A DNA stretch of 64,000 nucleotides from NCBI GenBank assembly GCA_026119855.1, contig JAOWBW010000131.1:2418001-2482000 (forward strand), read 5' to 3'. Below are positions 21,425 to 33,030 of the stretch, one piece after another. Source of the stretch: Campanula takesimana. Its lineage: Eukaryota > Streptophyta > Magnoliopsida > Asterales > Campanulaceae. How positions within the stretch are numbered: position 1 is the stretch's first letter; every line of letters starts with the position of its first letter. A program made the translations under genes and the position numbers. The notes below the pieces were generated by a model, which ran no database searches, had not been told where the DNA came from, and saw only the letters and a program-made list of their open reading frames with translations.

Positions 21425-21760
21425 TAATCAGGATCGGCCGGGTTCCTGCCGATCGCGCTAAAGTAATAGATGCTGGATCTCTCGCAATTAGAAACGCCAG
21501 GGTTTCTGCCAATCACGATCGATCTAAGGTGCACATGACATAGAGGCGCCGAAGTCTCTGTAATCATACGAATCCTAAGCAAATGTTTGGAAATTTTAAA
21601 CGCAATCAGAAACGCCCGGGTTTCTGCCGATCGCGTTAAAATAATAGATGCTGGATCTCTCGTAATTAGAAACGCCCGGGTCTCTGCCAATCACGATCGA
21701 TCTAGGATGCGTATGACTTAGAGGCGCCGAAGTCTCTGCAATCATACGAATCCTAAGCAA
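21425..21760 (-). repeat. Tandem repeats with hairpins in the 3' UTR of PMD element A
   Basis: Two longer and two shorter units alternate GAAACGCC(C/A)GGGTTTCTGCC with GAGGCGCCGAAGTCTCTG. Hairpins are visible at 21429-21448 (CAGGA/TCCTG), 21490-21507 (AGAAAC/GTTTCT) and around 21607-21624 (CAGAAAC/GTTTCTG). They correspond to the array at 38620-39110 in element B. Confidence 0.65.
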
Positions 21761-21899
21761 ATATTTGGTGAAGAATGGAAATTTTAAGGGGCTTTCCGTT
21801 CCGAAAGGTAACGAATATCAGTCAAAATAGTGCTAAAGGCACCTAAAATGAATCAAAGGGAAAAGATCAGGGGCAAAAATGGGATTTTATCTGAAGGGA

Positions 21900-22045
21900 C
21901 AAGGTTGGCCGCCTGGCCAAAGTCACTGATTTGCAATAGTGGCCGCGTGACCAAGGACGCTGAGTGGTTAGATCTTCTTCACGCGGATCGCTGATCTGAC
22001 GTCTGGGATTACGAAGGCGGAAGTGGCCGCGTGGCCAAAGATGCC
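21900..22045 (+). promoter_or_regulatory. Palindrome cluster upstream of PMD gene A
   Basis: Three near-palindromes of the type TTGGCC-GCGT-GGCCAA occur near 21905, 21941 and 22022. They are followed by a pyrimidine-rich stretch (22078-22120) and then the PMD start codon 174 bp after the cluster. The same arrangement lies upstream of PMD genes B and C. I infer a promoter; no clear TATA box was found. Confidence 0.45.
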
Positions 22046-23847
22046 GGCCGGCTGACTCCTTGATCACAACGCCAGAGGCCTTCCCTCTTCTCCTCTCCTT
22101 TCTTCTTCTTCCTTCTTCCTCCCACCATTGTTGAGTTTAGAGAGAGAATTCGAGTTCTAGAGAGAGAAAGCTTGGATCCGATAATTTTTGAGGATTTTGT
22201 TTCGAGCACTTCGGATAAATGGCGGATTGGATCAACGAGGCCTTATTTAGGGATTTTCCGGGCCAAGACGGGTATGTGCGTCAAGGACAAGAAAAAGGAC
22301 AGTGGCATGGTGATCCTCAAGGTGAGGGAAACGTAGGGGCTGACCCAGGAGCGGGTTTCGAAGCGGCGCCCTTGATACCACGGGGCGGCTTGAGACCACG
22401 AGCGGCGACTCAGAACTTTCGCGACGGCCTTCTCCGGTCGATGTTTGATCAAGATTACGACTTCTACATCGACTCGGAGCGTCACTGGTCGATGGGCCTT
22501 CCGGAGACACGAGAGTACATTTCAAATTTTCGCTCCGTTCATTTTCACATTTTTTGCACTTTTGTACAAAATATAGATTGCTAGAATGTGAATTGCTAGA
22601 AACGTAGGTTGCTATAAATGTAAATTGCTAGAAATGTAACATACCTGTGCTGTGTTTACCTGCAGAGGATCAAGGCTCGTGGGTCCACAGTGACTGTGGG
22701 CAAACTGTGGGCGTCTCTGCCGGAGGAACCGGGCGGTTTGCGTGCTCGGATTGAGACTATGGGGTTTGGCCCATTCTTTGATAGTGTCCACACGGTTGGG
22801 GCACTCTGAAGGTGGCGGCGGTGATAGAGGTGTGCAGGGAGTTCTGGTGGGACACCCCCATACATTTCACTTCAGTTGGGAGAGATTACCATCACGCCGA
22901 CGGATTTTGCGGCCATCACGGGGTTGAGGTTCACTGCTACCCCTTTGCCTTTTGATGAGAGCTTGGCGGAGCGGTGGGACTATAGGCAGGCTCTGTTGGG
23001 AGTTGACACTGATCTGGGAGGAGGTGTCAAGGGTTATGGAGTGGAGGCCGGGAAGGTGAACCGTTTGGTGGAGATGACTATTGAGGCCTTCGGTAGGGAG
23101 TATGACTTGGATTGCTTGTCCAGCTGTTCTTATGGTACAGCTTTTCAGAGATTCTGTTTCCCAGTGGGGCTACTGTCTGCAGGTACTCGCTGCTAGGGGC
23201 TTTTGGATTTGGACCAAGTCGGTGGGATTTCTTGGGGGAGCCGGTTTGGCTGGGATTTACCGGGCATTGGATCATTGCTCGAGGGCTAGCTCGTCGGCCT
23301 TTGGCGGGTTTCAGTTCGCCTTTGAGGTATGCTCTTGACTACCCTTCTTTTCACTTGTCGAGATTTCTGCTCTATCTTTTGGTCTGAAATGTCTCTTTCA
23401 TTGTATGCACAGGCTTGGGTGTACGAGATCTTTGGTGTCGCCCCTTTTCAGTTGGTGATGCGTGCCAACAAGGTCGTCCCTATCATCTCGTACTGGTGCA
23501 AGAGCAACAGGGCTCCTCCCCGCAGAAACCAGGATAGGAAGACGGTGGATGCCGCCGATCTGAGGAGGGCTTTTGCGATGTCTGAGCCTGTCGGGGTCAG
23601 GTTTTACCCATGGATTCCGGCTAATGAGGCTTCGGTGGGTCCCTATGTAGTGGAGTTGACCGCTTCTAGGGTTCTGCTTGTGGGTCTCACCGGGGAGGCC
23701 ATGTATCTCGGAGAAAGGGTGGTTCGTCAGCATAGGGATGGTGCGTTACCGTGGGCTCCTTATGACCCTCCTTGGGATATGCTCCATCCTGCGAGGTTGG
23801 CAACTTTCTTGGCTCCCACTCCGGCAGAGCATTACAGGGGGAGTGAC

Positions 23848-25390
23848 TGAAGGGTTTCGTAGTAACATGCGCAGCGGAATTAAGCATTTAAAATTTATGA
23901 AACCCAAAGCCCATAGATCCATTCATATGATTAATTCAAATACAACATAATGAATACTAGAATACTAACCCTTGATGCCTTTGATTTTGCAACCTTGAAT
24001 TCGATGGAGGCTTGAAGTCTTGATCACGAACAAAGCAAGAATCACGAACTATGAAGATGATAAGATTCACCCTCTAGCGGTATCCACACCACGAACGAAT
24101 ATCAAGAACACTTGATCTTGGTTGCTAGACCAAATTATGAAACACGCTTTCACAATTGTAAGAACTATATGGAATTATGAATATTCTTGTTCTTCACTTT
24201 TTGGATCTTAGAACAAGAAAATAACCTCTCAAAACCTTATGGAGGCACTCATAATCATGTGCTTAATGACTGCTGAAAGGATCCTTAAATAGGTCCTAAT
24301 CCTTAACCTTAAGGACTTAGGAAACCTAAATCCCGTCACCAAATTAGGCAACAAGGAATTCTGGCCGACTTGACTGGCACGGTCGTGCCCTACAATCTGG
24401 CACGGTTGTGCCATCTAGTCCGCGCGAATTCCCCAGCCGCCCATTTTCGGCACGGTCGTGCTTGGTAATTTGGCACGGTCGTGCCAATCATGTCGACAGG
24501 TTTGCCTTGGTTTGGATTTATGGCACGACCGTGCCATTTTAAGGCGCACGACCGTGCCAGAGCCAAACACTGATATTTTTCCATAATTCCCATTTAGTCC
24601 TTTACGATTCGTTCTATTTGTGTGTGACCCTCTAGGATTACACTAAGTTGGCAATGGGTTCAAACATGAAACCATAAGATATGATTAGGTTCTAGCAAAC
24701 CGTCATACCTACCCAAATAGTACAACTAGATACAAGTTCGTATTCCTTTTAGAACATGTCATAATCCTTTTGTCTCCGATGTCATTGAACACAAGTCATG
24801 GTCAACAAGTCAACTCTTATTGTTCAATACTTTTCTCGATCCCTAATATGTTGATAATCCAAATGACATTGATCCAATCAATCCATTTGAGTTTGGCCAA
24901 ACATTTCACCAACATCATTCCTTCGAGGGCCCAAGCTTGACATCTCTCCGAAGAGGACAAATCCATTTGGCTTATTATTCTTCCCTACGTGAATCCAATC
25001 ATGCCAATCATACCCTTTATAACTACCGTGTTAAGGCAGCGTTTGAATATGTCAAACATAATGTTCATCAAGTGGAAGACTATAATAACTTCATGTCTAA
25101 GGATTCAAATGACATAACTAATATGAGATTTATATATGACATCGACCATGACATAAATCTCATACCGCGGGTCATGTCCAGTACCTTGTTCCAAACAAGT
25201 ACCCATAAATCTAACATGATCATCCCATGATCATTTAGCCTTTATACTAGTGCTTAAGAAGCTCTAGGGACGGAGATTATTATAAGCAAACACGAGCCAT
25301 AATAATAATCTTATTATCTCTTTATTATTATGAATAAAATGATAACTTATACAACGTTTAACAAACGTGCCTAGGGCACCAACACCAACA
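23848..25390 (-). repeat. 3' LTR of the copia element
   Basis: 1543 bp, near-identical to 30574-32103. In element orientation it starts TGTTGGTGTTGGTGCC. The palindrome array is at 24376-24559, and a TATA-like TATTTAAGG follows about 90 bp downstream (plus-strand position about 24282). Confidence 0.9.
24376..24559 (-). promoter_or_regulatory. Six near-palindromes GGCACG-GT-CGTGCC in the copia LTR
   Basis: On the plus strand, four copies read with centre GT and two with centre AC. One copy here has CGTGCC changed to TGTGCC, a typical CpG decay, which is intact in the other LTR. The array lies just upstream of the TATA-like box in element orientation. Sirevirus copia elements are known to carry arrays of similar palindromes near their LTRs, so a regulatory role is plausible. 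Confidence 0.55.
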
Positions 25391-25404
25391 ATCTCCCACT
25401 TGCC
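25391..25404 (-). promoter_or_regulatory. Polypurine tract of the copia element
   Basis: GGCAAGTGGGAGAT in element orientation, directly before TGTTGGTG at the 3' LTR start. Confidence 0.75.
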
Positions 25405-25684
25405 CTAGGCCCAATTTCCTAGGTATCCAATACCCATGGACCTAACATGACCATCATGTTTAGCTTTATGGAAGTTCCATTGTTTAGCGTGTTCGTAACG
25501 TTATCATAAGTAAGGTACTTTGCATATATATACGTCTTTCTTATCAACGATTTCTCGAACGATAAAAAAACGCCTAAGTATGTGTTTGGATTTAGGATGT
25601 GCCCTTGGTTCCTTTGCTTGATCAATAGCACGACTATTATCACTAATAAAGTCTATTGAATTAGCAACACTAGAACCATCTTAA

Positions 25685-26531
25685 GTTCACCAATGAACTT
25701 CTTAATCCAAACAACTTCCTTTGGAGCATCTAATGCAGCAATATACTTAGATTTTAGTCGCAGAATTAGTGACTGTACTCTTCTTGGAACCATTCCAACT
25801 TACAGCTTCACTATTATTTATAAACTCGATTGCGATTTCTACCATTTTTGTCGGTTTGGAAGCATGCATCCGTGTATCCATATATATCGAGATCATCTTC
25901 CATCCCTCCATAGATCATAACAATTCTTTAGTCCTTCTTAAGTACTTTAAGAATTGTTTCACAGCCATCCAGTGATTCTCACCGGTTGTCGGATTAATAT
26001 CTACTCGTCATGCTCCAAGCATTTAGATATATCCGGCTTAGTACTTATCATGGTATGATGGATTCAATTGCCGAAGCAAATGGCATCCCATTCATTCTTC
26101 TCACGCTCATCATTTGTCTCAGGACATTTGAGTCTTTGCATAGAAAACTCCATGTAACATTAACAACCGTCCTCTCTTAGAATCTTCCTTGCGGAATCTT
26201 CTAAATGACTTTGTCAATGTATGTACTTTGGCTTAATCAATTAGCTTCTTCGATCTATCTCTATAGATCTTAATGCCAAGGACATATGCAGTTTCATCCA
26301 TATTCTTTATTGTGAAACACTTTCTTAACAAAGTCTTTGCAGACTAACGTATAGGAATTTCGTTTCCAATGAGCAATATGTCATCCACATATTTAATTTT
26401 AGGAATATCACTATGCTCCCACTAATCTTCTTGTATATACAAGGTTCATCTTCGTTATTGATCAAGTCAAACTCTTTTGATTTATCAAAACGGAGATTCC
26501 AACTCCCACAAGTTTGCTTTAATCCATCCAA
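25685..26531 (-). pseudogene. Decayed copia RT and RNase H
   Basis: At 26325-26531 the frame reads MDGLKQTCGSWNLRFD and NEDEPCIYKKISGS, the copia RT palm. The YVDDILLIGN catalytic motif is present but one base out of frame. At 25685-25785 the text resembles SATKSKYIAALDAPKEVVWIKKFI, the last part of copia RNase H with a Lys where Glu is usual. Stops occur every 20-60 codons elsewhere. No catalytically complete frame remains. Confidence 0.75.
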
Positions 26532-28746
26532 TGGATTTCTGCAACTTTCATAATTTATCAGAATTTTCTTTGACTGTCAAAACCTTTAGGTTGTATCCAT
26601 ACATCCTTAAGTGAGTTCCCATTGAGGAACACTTGTTTTGACATCATTTTGTCAATTTTCATATCTCAAATATGAACATGTGACTACGAGAATTCTAGTA
26701 AATTTCTTTGCGATCCATGTAAAATTTTCTCCAAGAAAACTCATTCCTCTCCTTTGGTTTTTACACCTTAGGTTAGAATGATCAAGTTCCAAACTTGATT
26801 ATTACACATGGGTTGCCTTTTAGATTTCATGACTCCAAGTCATTAATCTAAATATGTGGAGTTGACATTGCATCTTTGATAGATGGTAAATACTTCATTC
26901 CAAATGAACTTTACCTCAACACTTTCTATTTCGAAACATCCAATATTTCTTGCAATAGATTGTGTCCTATCACATACACAAGTTCTTGTATATCTTTTGA
27001 ACGGACTTTTCACGACTCCTTGTGAAAACTTGTTCAACTTCCATCTTAGGTTAGAATATATATTTTCTAGGTCTCGAACCATTCGAGATACATTTTACTC
27101 CCACTGATTCTTTTAGAGATAAACCATTTATCTAGAAAAGAATCATCATAATCAACAAACCATTTGTTTCTTATGAGTAAAATTATATCCTCAAGTTTCC
27201 TTAGGATATCCTATGAAAGTATATTTATTAGATTTAAATGTGAGTGTGTCCCAGACAGCTCCTTTTCAAAAGGTCTCACCGTCTTAAATCTTTATGAAAG
27301 ACAAACCGAGTTTTCTTTCATTATTTAACCTCTCTTGATGGAATTCAGATTAGTATAATCATAGCGGTTTCAAATACATAACCCCAAAACAAATAACGGA
27401 ATATCTATTTGACTTAGTCATCCAATTAACCATATCCAATAAGGTTCTTATACTTCCATGCAGACACATCATTTAAAATGATGTTCTTAGTGAAGTTAAT
27501 TTGTGAAACCATTTCACAACTTTAATGATGACTGTCAAATTCTTGGTTCAATTATTCGTCATCATGATCCAATCAGAATCTTTGAATAGTTTTACCAAGT
27601 ATAATAAAATTTCTTTTAGCATTGCTTCTTAATGCACCATACACATCAAAATGTATTAGGTCAATTAAGATATTAACCTTTTACCAATCATAGTAAAAGA
27701 TGTCTTGGTCCAAGTAAATAAGATTTGCATAAATCATGTGATTCCAAATCATATGACTTAAAACTCCGTCCCATGGAATTCTAGATATGCATCTTTTATT
27801 TATTTGATCAAAACAATAATGCATAAAGAATTTTAATTATTTATGTTATAGCCTTTATTACTTTGTTCTTCAAGATTTAGGATATAAGATTTATTTATAT
27901 GATAACACAATGAAGTAAATCATAATAAATAAAACACTTTTCTTATTCCAAACAAGAAATTAATATCCTTCATTATCTTTTAACAAAATAATGTTTTTCT
28001 ACTTCATGAGTAAAGTCACTTTACAAGTGTTCTACGAACAATGTTGCAACCATTACATCATTACCGTTTGTAGATAAAACTTTACTATAAGTAGACTTTC
28101 ATTTTACTAATTATTCTGGTATCCAATACCCAATAATTAAATTTAGAAAGAATAATTTATAACATAAAATTCCCAAGTGGTAGTCCCACTACCATTCCTT
28201 TTATTGATCATCCAGAATTTTGACTACAATTCTAAATGGTCAATCCAATTGCCATTTTACCAAATTGCATCAATTAGAGTTATTATTTTAACCATAATTA
28301 TTTCTTTTAGGTTTGACAACTATTGTCTTACCTTTCTTTTGGCACTTGGCTCTTTTCCTTATGAACCATGAGCTCTGGAGAACCATTCTCCAATATCTTC
28401 ATCTTCGCAGTTTTTAGCATGTTAATGCAATTCGAAGAAATTCTTATTCATTCTAAACATGTTATAGTCCATCACAAAGTGATTATAACCCTTAGTCAAT
28501 GAATTAAGAATAATATCCATGGCTAGCTCCAATCCAATTGGACTCCCAAGTTTCTCAAGATGCTCTTTGTAGCCATTATCTTAAGCATGTGAGGTTCCAC
28601 TTATTACCCTTTACTCCTTTTGCATGAAGTGAATGCAATAATGGTTTTATACCTCTCTTGCTTAGATTGCTCTTTGAAACATGTAACTCAACTCCACGCC
28701 TATTTAATAGGCTTCCACAAGTTCCAAACTTTGTTGGAGTTTAAGA
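26532..28746 (-). other. Decayed copia pol, integrase region
   Basis: By position this should hold integrase and protease. The sequence is AT-rich and too degraded for me to place HHCC or D-D-E motifs. No other gene is seen. Confidence 0.4.
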
Positions 28747-28947
28747 TCACATAATCGTGAGCATAAGACAACTCACATTCCTAGAATCATAATCATGATT
28801 CTTGTGATTGTCTACTCCGGCATTAGGTTCTTTAGGAATAGGCCCATCAAGAATGTACAACCCATCTTCTTGCCTTAGAACGATTCTTAGGCTCAGGATC
28901 CAATCCATGAAGTTTGTACCATTCTCTTGAAGCATTATCCTTATCAA
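28747..28947 (-). pseudogene. Copia gag, N-terminal fragment
   Basis: 66 residues resembling NGTNFMDWILSLRIVLRQEDGLYILDGPIP and the later SRNVSCLMLTIM. This is the N-terminal Gag pattern of many plant copia elements (NG.NF..W...LR..L). It lies at the 5' end of the coding region, with a 1.6-kb leader before it. The frame stops after 66 codons. Confidence 0.7.
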
Positions 28948-30560
28948 GGATTAATCGCAACGATTTTAGTTGTCATCTACAACCAATGCAAAATTTCCAA
29001 AATTTTACAAGTACCAATCTCATTAAAGAGATAAATAATGTATTTTCCAAAAATACTCCCACTAAATTATATAACCTTCTTATACATCCAATGTATAATA
29101 TAATTTAAATGGGCTAAGATCCAACTTTAATTTAATTTTAAGTACGCTTTGGCGCACCGCTCAAAATTAAATTAATTAGGTAGACAACCCTGTCAATCAT
29201 ATCCCATATGACTCTTAGATTCCTTTTTGAGATTCTCTTAAATTGGGCTAAGATCCAACTTTAATTTAATCTTGAGTCCGCTTTGGCGGACCGCTCAAAA
29301 TCAAATTAATTAGGTAGACAATTTCTTGTCAATCATATCCAATATAATTCTTAGTGATCCAATTTCAAAAGCATGTTTAATCTCATCTTTGCCTAGGCCC
29401 AAAACTGTTTTGACGCCTAATTAAGTCCAACCATTTTAAACGCATAGGAAACTCTTATTCACTCATCTTGCTCATACAAAGATAAAATCAATGCACCTCG
29501 CTTTGGCGAGCCCACATGAAAGTACCCGTGTGCTTACAAGTGTTTTAATCATGGCGTGGCAAAAAGGACTTAAAACTTTCTTGAAGGTTCATCACCATAT
29601 AGCATACAACATATTTATGAGCACACAAGATAAACATGTTACGCATCAAGTTTAGCCACTAAATTAATCATCATTAATTTAAGAATAACATTTATGTGTC
29701 ATTAGTTTCTCCATGATTATGAGGATGAGACTATTTCAACTTTGGTTATTATCTCCAAATCAAGACAAGAAGAAGTGCGGTCGAACTAAGCCATTAGGCA
29801 ACCACAATTCCGTACTAATTCAAGAAACCAAGAAAGTAGTCCATGTGGCCGAAACTAAGCAATAGATGGTCTCGATGAACGTAGGCCAATTGCATTCACA
29901 ATTCCACATGGATCTCCAATCATTGAATCAAGAACTTTGTTTCTCAATTTTAGCAATTATGAACTCTTCATAATTCTAATTTCGTTTTATCTTTGAAACC
30001 TTGATCGCGATCAAGTTTGGGAAACACAATCTCGATGAACGTAGATTAGCCATCCAAACCTTGAACTAATCTTAGAATCACAAGACTAAAACAAATAGGA
30101 GATTTAAACCCAAGATCCACACCCAAACCCAAACCCTACCCCGCGCCAAACCCTAGGTCCGGCCGGTCAAGGCTTGGGTCCGGTCGGACCCCTTGCGAAA
30201 AATCCAAATTTTAAAGTTCCAAAATTTATCTCAAAATTGTTTTTCCCGATTCATTAGGATTTGGTGTTCTTGGTGATCCAATCACCATGATCATCAAAAC
30301 CTTGAATAAACGATTTATTCTTGAATCCCTAGAATATCAAAACTTTGATCCAATCAAAAATTGATAATCCAAACAATTTAAATCCACCATAATTTTAATT
30401 GCGATTGAGCAGTGCGATTAAAGTTTATAAAACAATAAACCACATGAAACACATAGACCACATAAACATCATAATCCCAATATTCAAATCATGCTAGGCA
30501 CATAAACAATTTATATACACACAACATGATCTTAGTATTGAAATAATTAACATGAACGGG
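28948..30560 (-). other. Leader of the copia element
   Basis: No gene is seen. It holds an approximate 110-bp duplication (29108-29223 and 29243-29350). Three short hairpins share a CGC-TTTG-GCG core (29142-29157, 29276-29291, 29497-29510). A near-palindrome GGGTCCG-GT-CGGACCC lies at 30176-30191, with the same design as the LTR palindromes. Confidence 0.5.
29108..29350. repeat. Two-copy tandem duplication in the copia leader
   Basis: Both copies contain GGGCTAAGATCCAACTTTAA, a CGCTTTGGCG hairpin, and ATTAATTAGGTAGACAA. They are diverged by several substitutions, including paired changes in the hairpin arms. Confidence 0.7.
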
Positions 30561-30572
30561 GCTCTGATACCA
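30561..30572 (-). promoter_or_regulatory. Primer binding site of the copia element
   Basis: TGGTATCAGAGC on the minus strand, one base after the 5' LTR. It is complementary to the 3' end of plant initiator Met tRNA, the usual copia primer. Confidence 0.85.
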
Positions 30573-30573
30573 C

Positions 30574-32103
30574 TGAAGGGTTTCGTAGTAACATGCGCAG
30601 CGGAATTAAGCATTTAAAATTTATGAAACCCAAAGCCATAGATCCATTCATATGATTAATTCAAATACAACATAATGAATACTAGAATACTAACCCTTGA
30701 TGCCTTTGATTTTGCAACCTTGAATTCGATGGAGGCTTGAAGTCTTGATTACGAACAAAGCAAGAATCACGAACTATGAAGATGATAAGATTCACCCTCT
30801 AGCGGTATCCACACCACGAACGAATATCAAGAACACTTGATCTTGGTTGCTAGACCAAATTATGAAACACGCTTTCACAATTGTAAGAACTATATGGAAT
30901 TATGAATATTCTTGTTCTTCACTTTTTGGATCTTAGAACAAGAAAATAACCTCTCAAAACCTTATGGAGGCATGCTTAATGACTGCTGAAAGGATCCTTA
31001 AATAGGTCCTAATCCTTAACCCTTAAGGACTTAGGAAACCTAAATCCCGTCACCAAATTAGGCAACAAGGAATTCTGGCCGACTTGACTGGCACGGTCGT
31101 GCCCTACAATCTGGCACGGTCGTGCCATCTAGTCCGCGCGAATTCCCCAGCCGCCCATTTTCGGCACGGTCGTGCTTGGTAATTTGGCACGGTCGTGCCA
31201 ATCATGTCGACAGGTTTGCCTTGGTTTGGATTTATGGCACGACCGTGCCATTTTAAGGCGCACGACCGTGCCAGAGCCAAACACTGATATTTTTCCATAA
31301 TTCCCATTTAGTCCTTTACGATTCGTTCTATTTGTGTGTGACTCTCTAGGATTACACTAAGTTGGCAATGGGTTCAAACATGAAACCATAAGATATGATT
31401 AGGTTCTAGCAAACCGTCATACCTACCCAAATAGTATAACTAGATACAAGTTCGTATTCTTTTTAGAACATGTCATAATCCCTTTGTCTCCGAGGTCATT
31501 GAACACAAGTCATGGTCAACAAGTCAACTTGTATTGTTCAATACTTTTCTTGATCCCGAATATGTTGATAATCCAAATGACATTGATCCAATCAATCCAT
31601 TTGAGTTTGGCCAAACATTTCACCACATCATTCCTTCGAGGGCCCAACCTTGACATCTCTCCGAAGAGGGACAAATCCATTTGGCTTATTATTCTTCCCT
31701 ACGTGAATCCAATCATGCCAATCATACCCTTTATAACTACCGTGTTAAGGCAGCGTTTGAATATGTCAAACATAATGTTCATCAAGTGGAAGACTATAAT
31801 AACTTCATGTCTAAGGATTCAAATGACATAACTAATATGAGATTTATATATGACATCGACCATGACATAAATCTCATACCGCGGGTCATGTCCAGTACCT
31901 TGTTCCAAACAAGTACCCATAAATCTAACATGATCATCCCATGATCATTTAGCCTTTATACTAGTGCTTAAGAAGCTCTAGGGATGGAGATTATTATAAG
32001 CAAACACGAGCCATAATAATAATCTTATTATCTCTTTATTATTATGAATAAATGATAACTTATACAACGTTTAACAAACATGCCTAGGGCACCAACACCA
32101 ACA
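30574..32103 (-). repeat. 5' LTR of the copia element
   Basis: 1530 bp. It ends (plus strand) at CACCAACACCAACA, followed by the GTGAC duplication at 32104-32108. Palindrome array at 31090-31272, with all GT-centred copies intact. Confidence 0.9.
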
Positions 32104-32719
32104 GTGACGACTACGCCGGCTATGTGCGGACTCGGTTGATCAGCCCTCAGGTTCGGGCTAGGATGTTATCGGGAGAGGGATCGAGCTCGGGCCGGTATGT
32201 TAGTCAGAGTCGGCCTTTGGTGGACATGCCTCCCCGTTCGAGTAGCGTGAGGGTGATGAGAGGTGGCCGGGAGGTGGAGATTAGCTTGGAGCCGACGGCC
32301 GCAGATGTTATCGAGGAGACTTTTGTTCCTCCGCCTGACGCTGGGGTATGACCTTATGATTTATCTCAGTCATGCACACACACACTTGTTATTTCTACAT
32401 TTTAATCATTGCCTTGGTTTTCCTCTCAGGTGACTCGGGAGGCGTACGTTCATTCTGTTCAGCGGGAGAACGTACTGATGCGCCTATGAGAGAGGCATAT
32501 CATTCTTTCACTTGCCAGCGGGATGATGTCGTGGCTCCCCAGCATCGGGAACGGTCTCCGAACGGTGCGGCTCCTCCCATACTGTTGGTTGAGCGGTCCG
32601 TGGATGGAGTTCGGGTGCCGGTAGCTCTCGAGCTTCAGCGCGGCGTGGAGACACCACGGAGGAGGAATCTGATTAAGCGGGACCCATCCTCTTCTCCTTA
32701 TTCCTGTACTGTTAGCTAG

Positions 32720-33030
32720 TAGAGACAAATATGTACTGGACAACTATTTAACAATGTATATTTATGCACTAGAATGAGAATGATTTTGTGACCACCTATT
32801 TGTACAAGCTAATTATTTTACAATGCTCCTAATTTTTTCTACAATGCATGAGCCAAGGGGAGGGGACAGGTACGTTGTTTGCATGGATCCGCTGTGGGTA
32901 GGAGCAATCGATCTGAAATTTCTGCATGGGGCAATAGTGGCCGCGTGGCCAAGAAAAGTCGGCCGCCTGGCCAAGAACAATTGTGCCGCGTGGCCTAGGA
33001 CGAATGTGGCCGCGTGGCCGAGTCTTCCGC
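32720..33030 (+). promoter_or_regulatory. Palindrome cluster downstream of PMD gene A
   Basis: No gene. Four TGGCCGCGTGGCC-type near-palindromes lie within 32936-33021. In element C the same motif sits 186 bp upstream of the DUF7745 gene, so this cluster may have served a second cargo gene that was cut off by the insertion at 33031. Confidence 0.4.

Larger units (their letters stand above)
23848..32103 (-). mobile_element. Full-length Ty1/copia element, target duplication GTGAC, inside PMD gene A
   Basis: Direct LTRs (23848-25390 and 30574-32103) run TG...CA. GTGAC flanks both ends at 23843-23847 and 32104-32108. In element orientation the PBS is TGGTATCAGAGC, matching initiator Met tRNA, and GGCAAGTGGGAGAT precedes the 3' LTR. 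The interior reads gag, then (decayed) pol, ending with RNase H, in copia order. The two LTRs are nearly identical, with a few substitutions and short indels, so the insertion is fairly young, yet pol is riddled with stops. The element was therefore probably mobilised by proteins from another copy. Confidence 0.92.
22219..32719 (+). pseudogene. Plant mobile domain (PMD) protein, copy A, split by a copia insertion
   Basis: Start ATG at 22219 (MADWINEALFRDFPGQ). Exon 1 runs to about 22512. An intron ends at CAG before 22665. Exon 2 has the PMD signature FSWGEITITPTDFAAITGLRFT, then FDCL-like and W.YRAL text. A second intron lies at about 23326-23411. Exon 3 (AWVYEIFGVAPF, FYPW, GLTGEAMYLGERVVRQH) is cut at 23847, resumes at 32109 after the copia element, and ends at a third intron (32345-32429). 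The last exon starts VTREAYVHSVQRENV. There are frameshifts near 22800, 23115 and 23205 and an early stop in the last exon. PMD proteins such as Arabidopsis MAIN and MAIL1 act in the nucleus in gene silencing, but transposon-borne forms have no known role. Confidence 0.75.
21019..33030 (-). mobile_element. PMD element A: internal part of a Tat-type element with antisense plant-mobile-domain gene
   Basis: The order matches elements B and C in mirror image: hairpin motifs (21088-21120, 21230-21263), tandem repeats, a palindrome-marked promoter, then the PMD gene on the strand opposite to the element. Its own LTR and polypurine tract are missing, because the LTR of the neighbouring Tat element abuts it at 21018. 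On the right it is cut at 33030 by TR-GAG2, just after a second palindrome cluster where element C has its DUF7745 gene. A copia element sits in the PMD exon. Confidence 0.7.

Noticed and set aside
22219..32719. PMD copies as host MAIN/MAIL1 genes
   Set aside because: Three broken copies each lie in the same layout of hairpin motif, tandem repeats, polypurine tract and LTR, which points to transport by retrotransposons. The original capture from a host gene remains possible.
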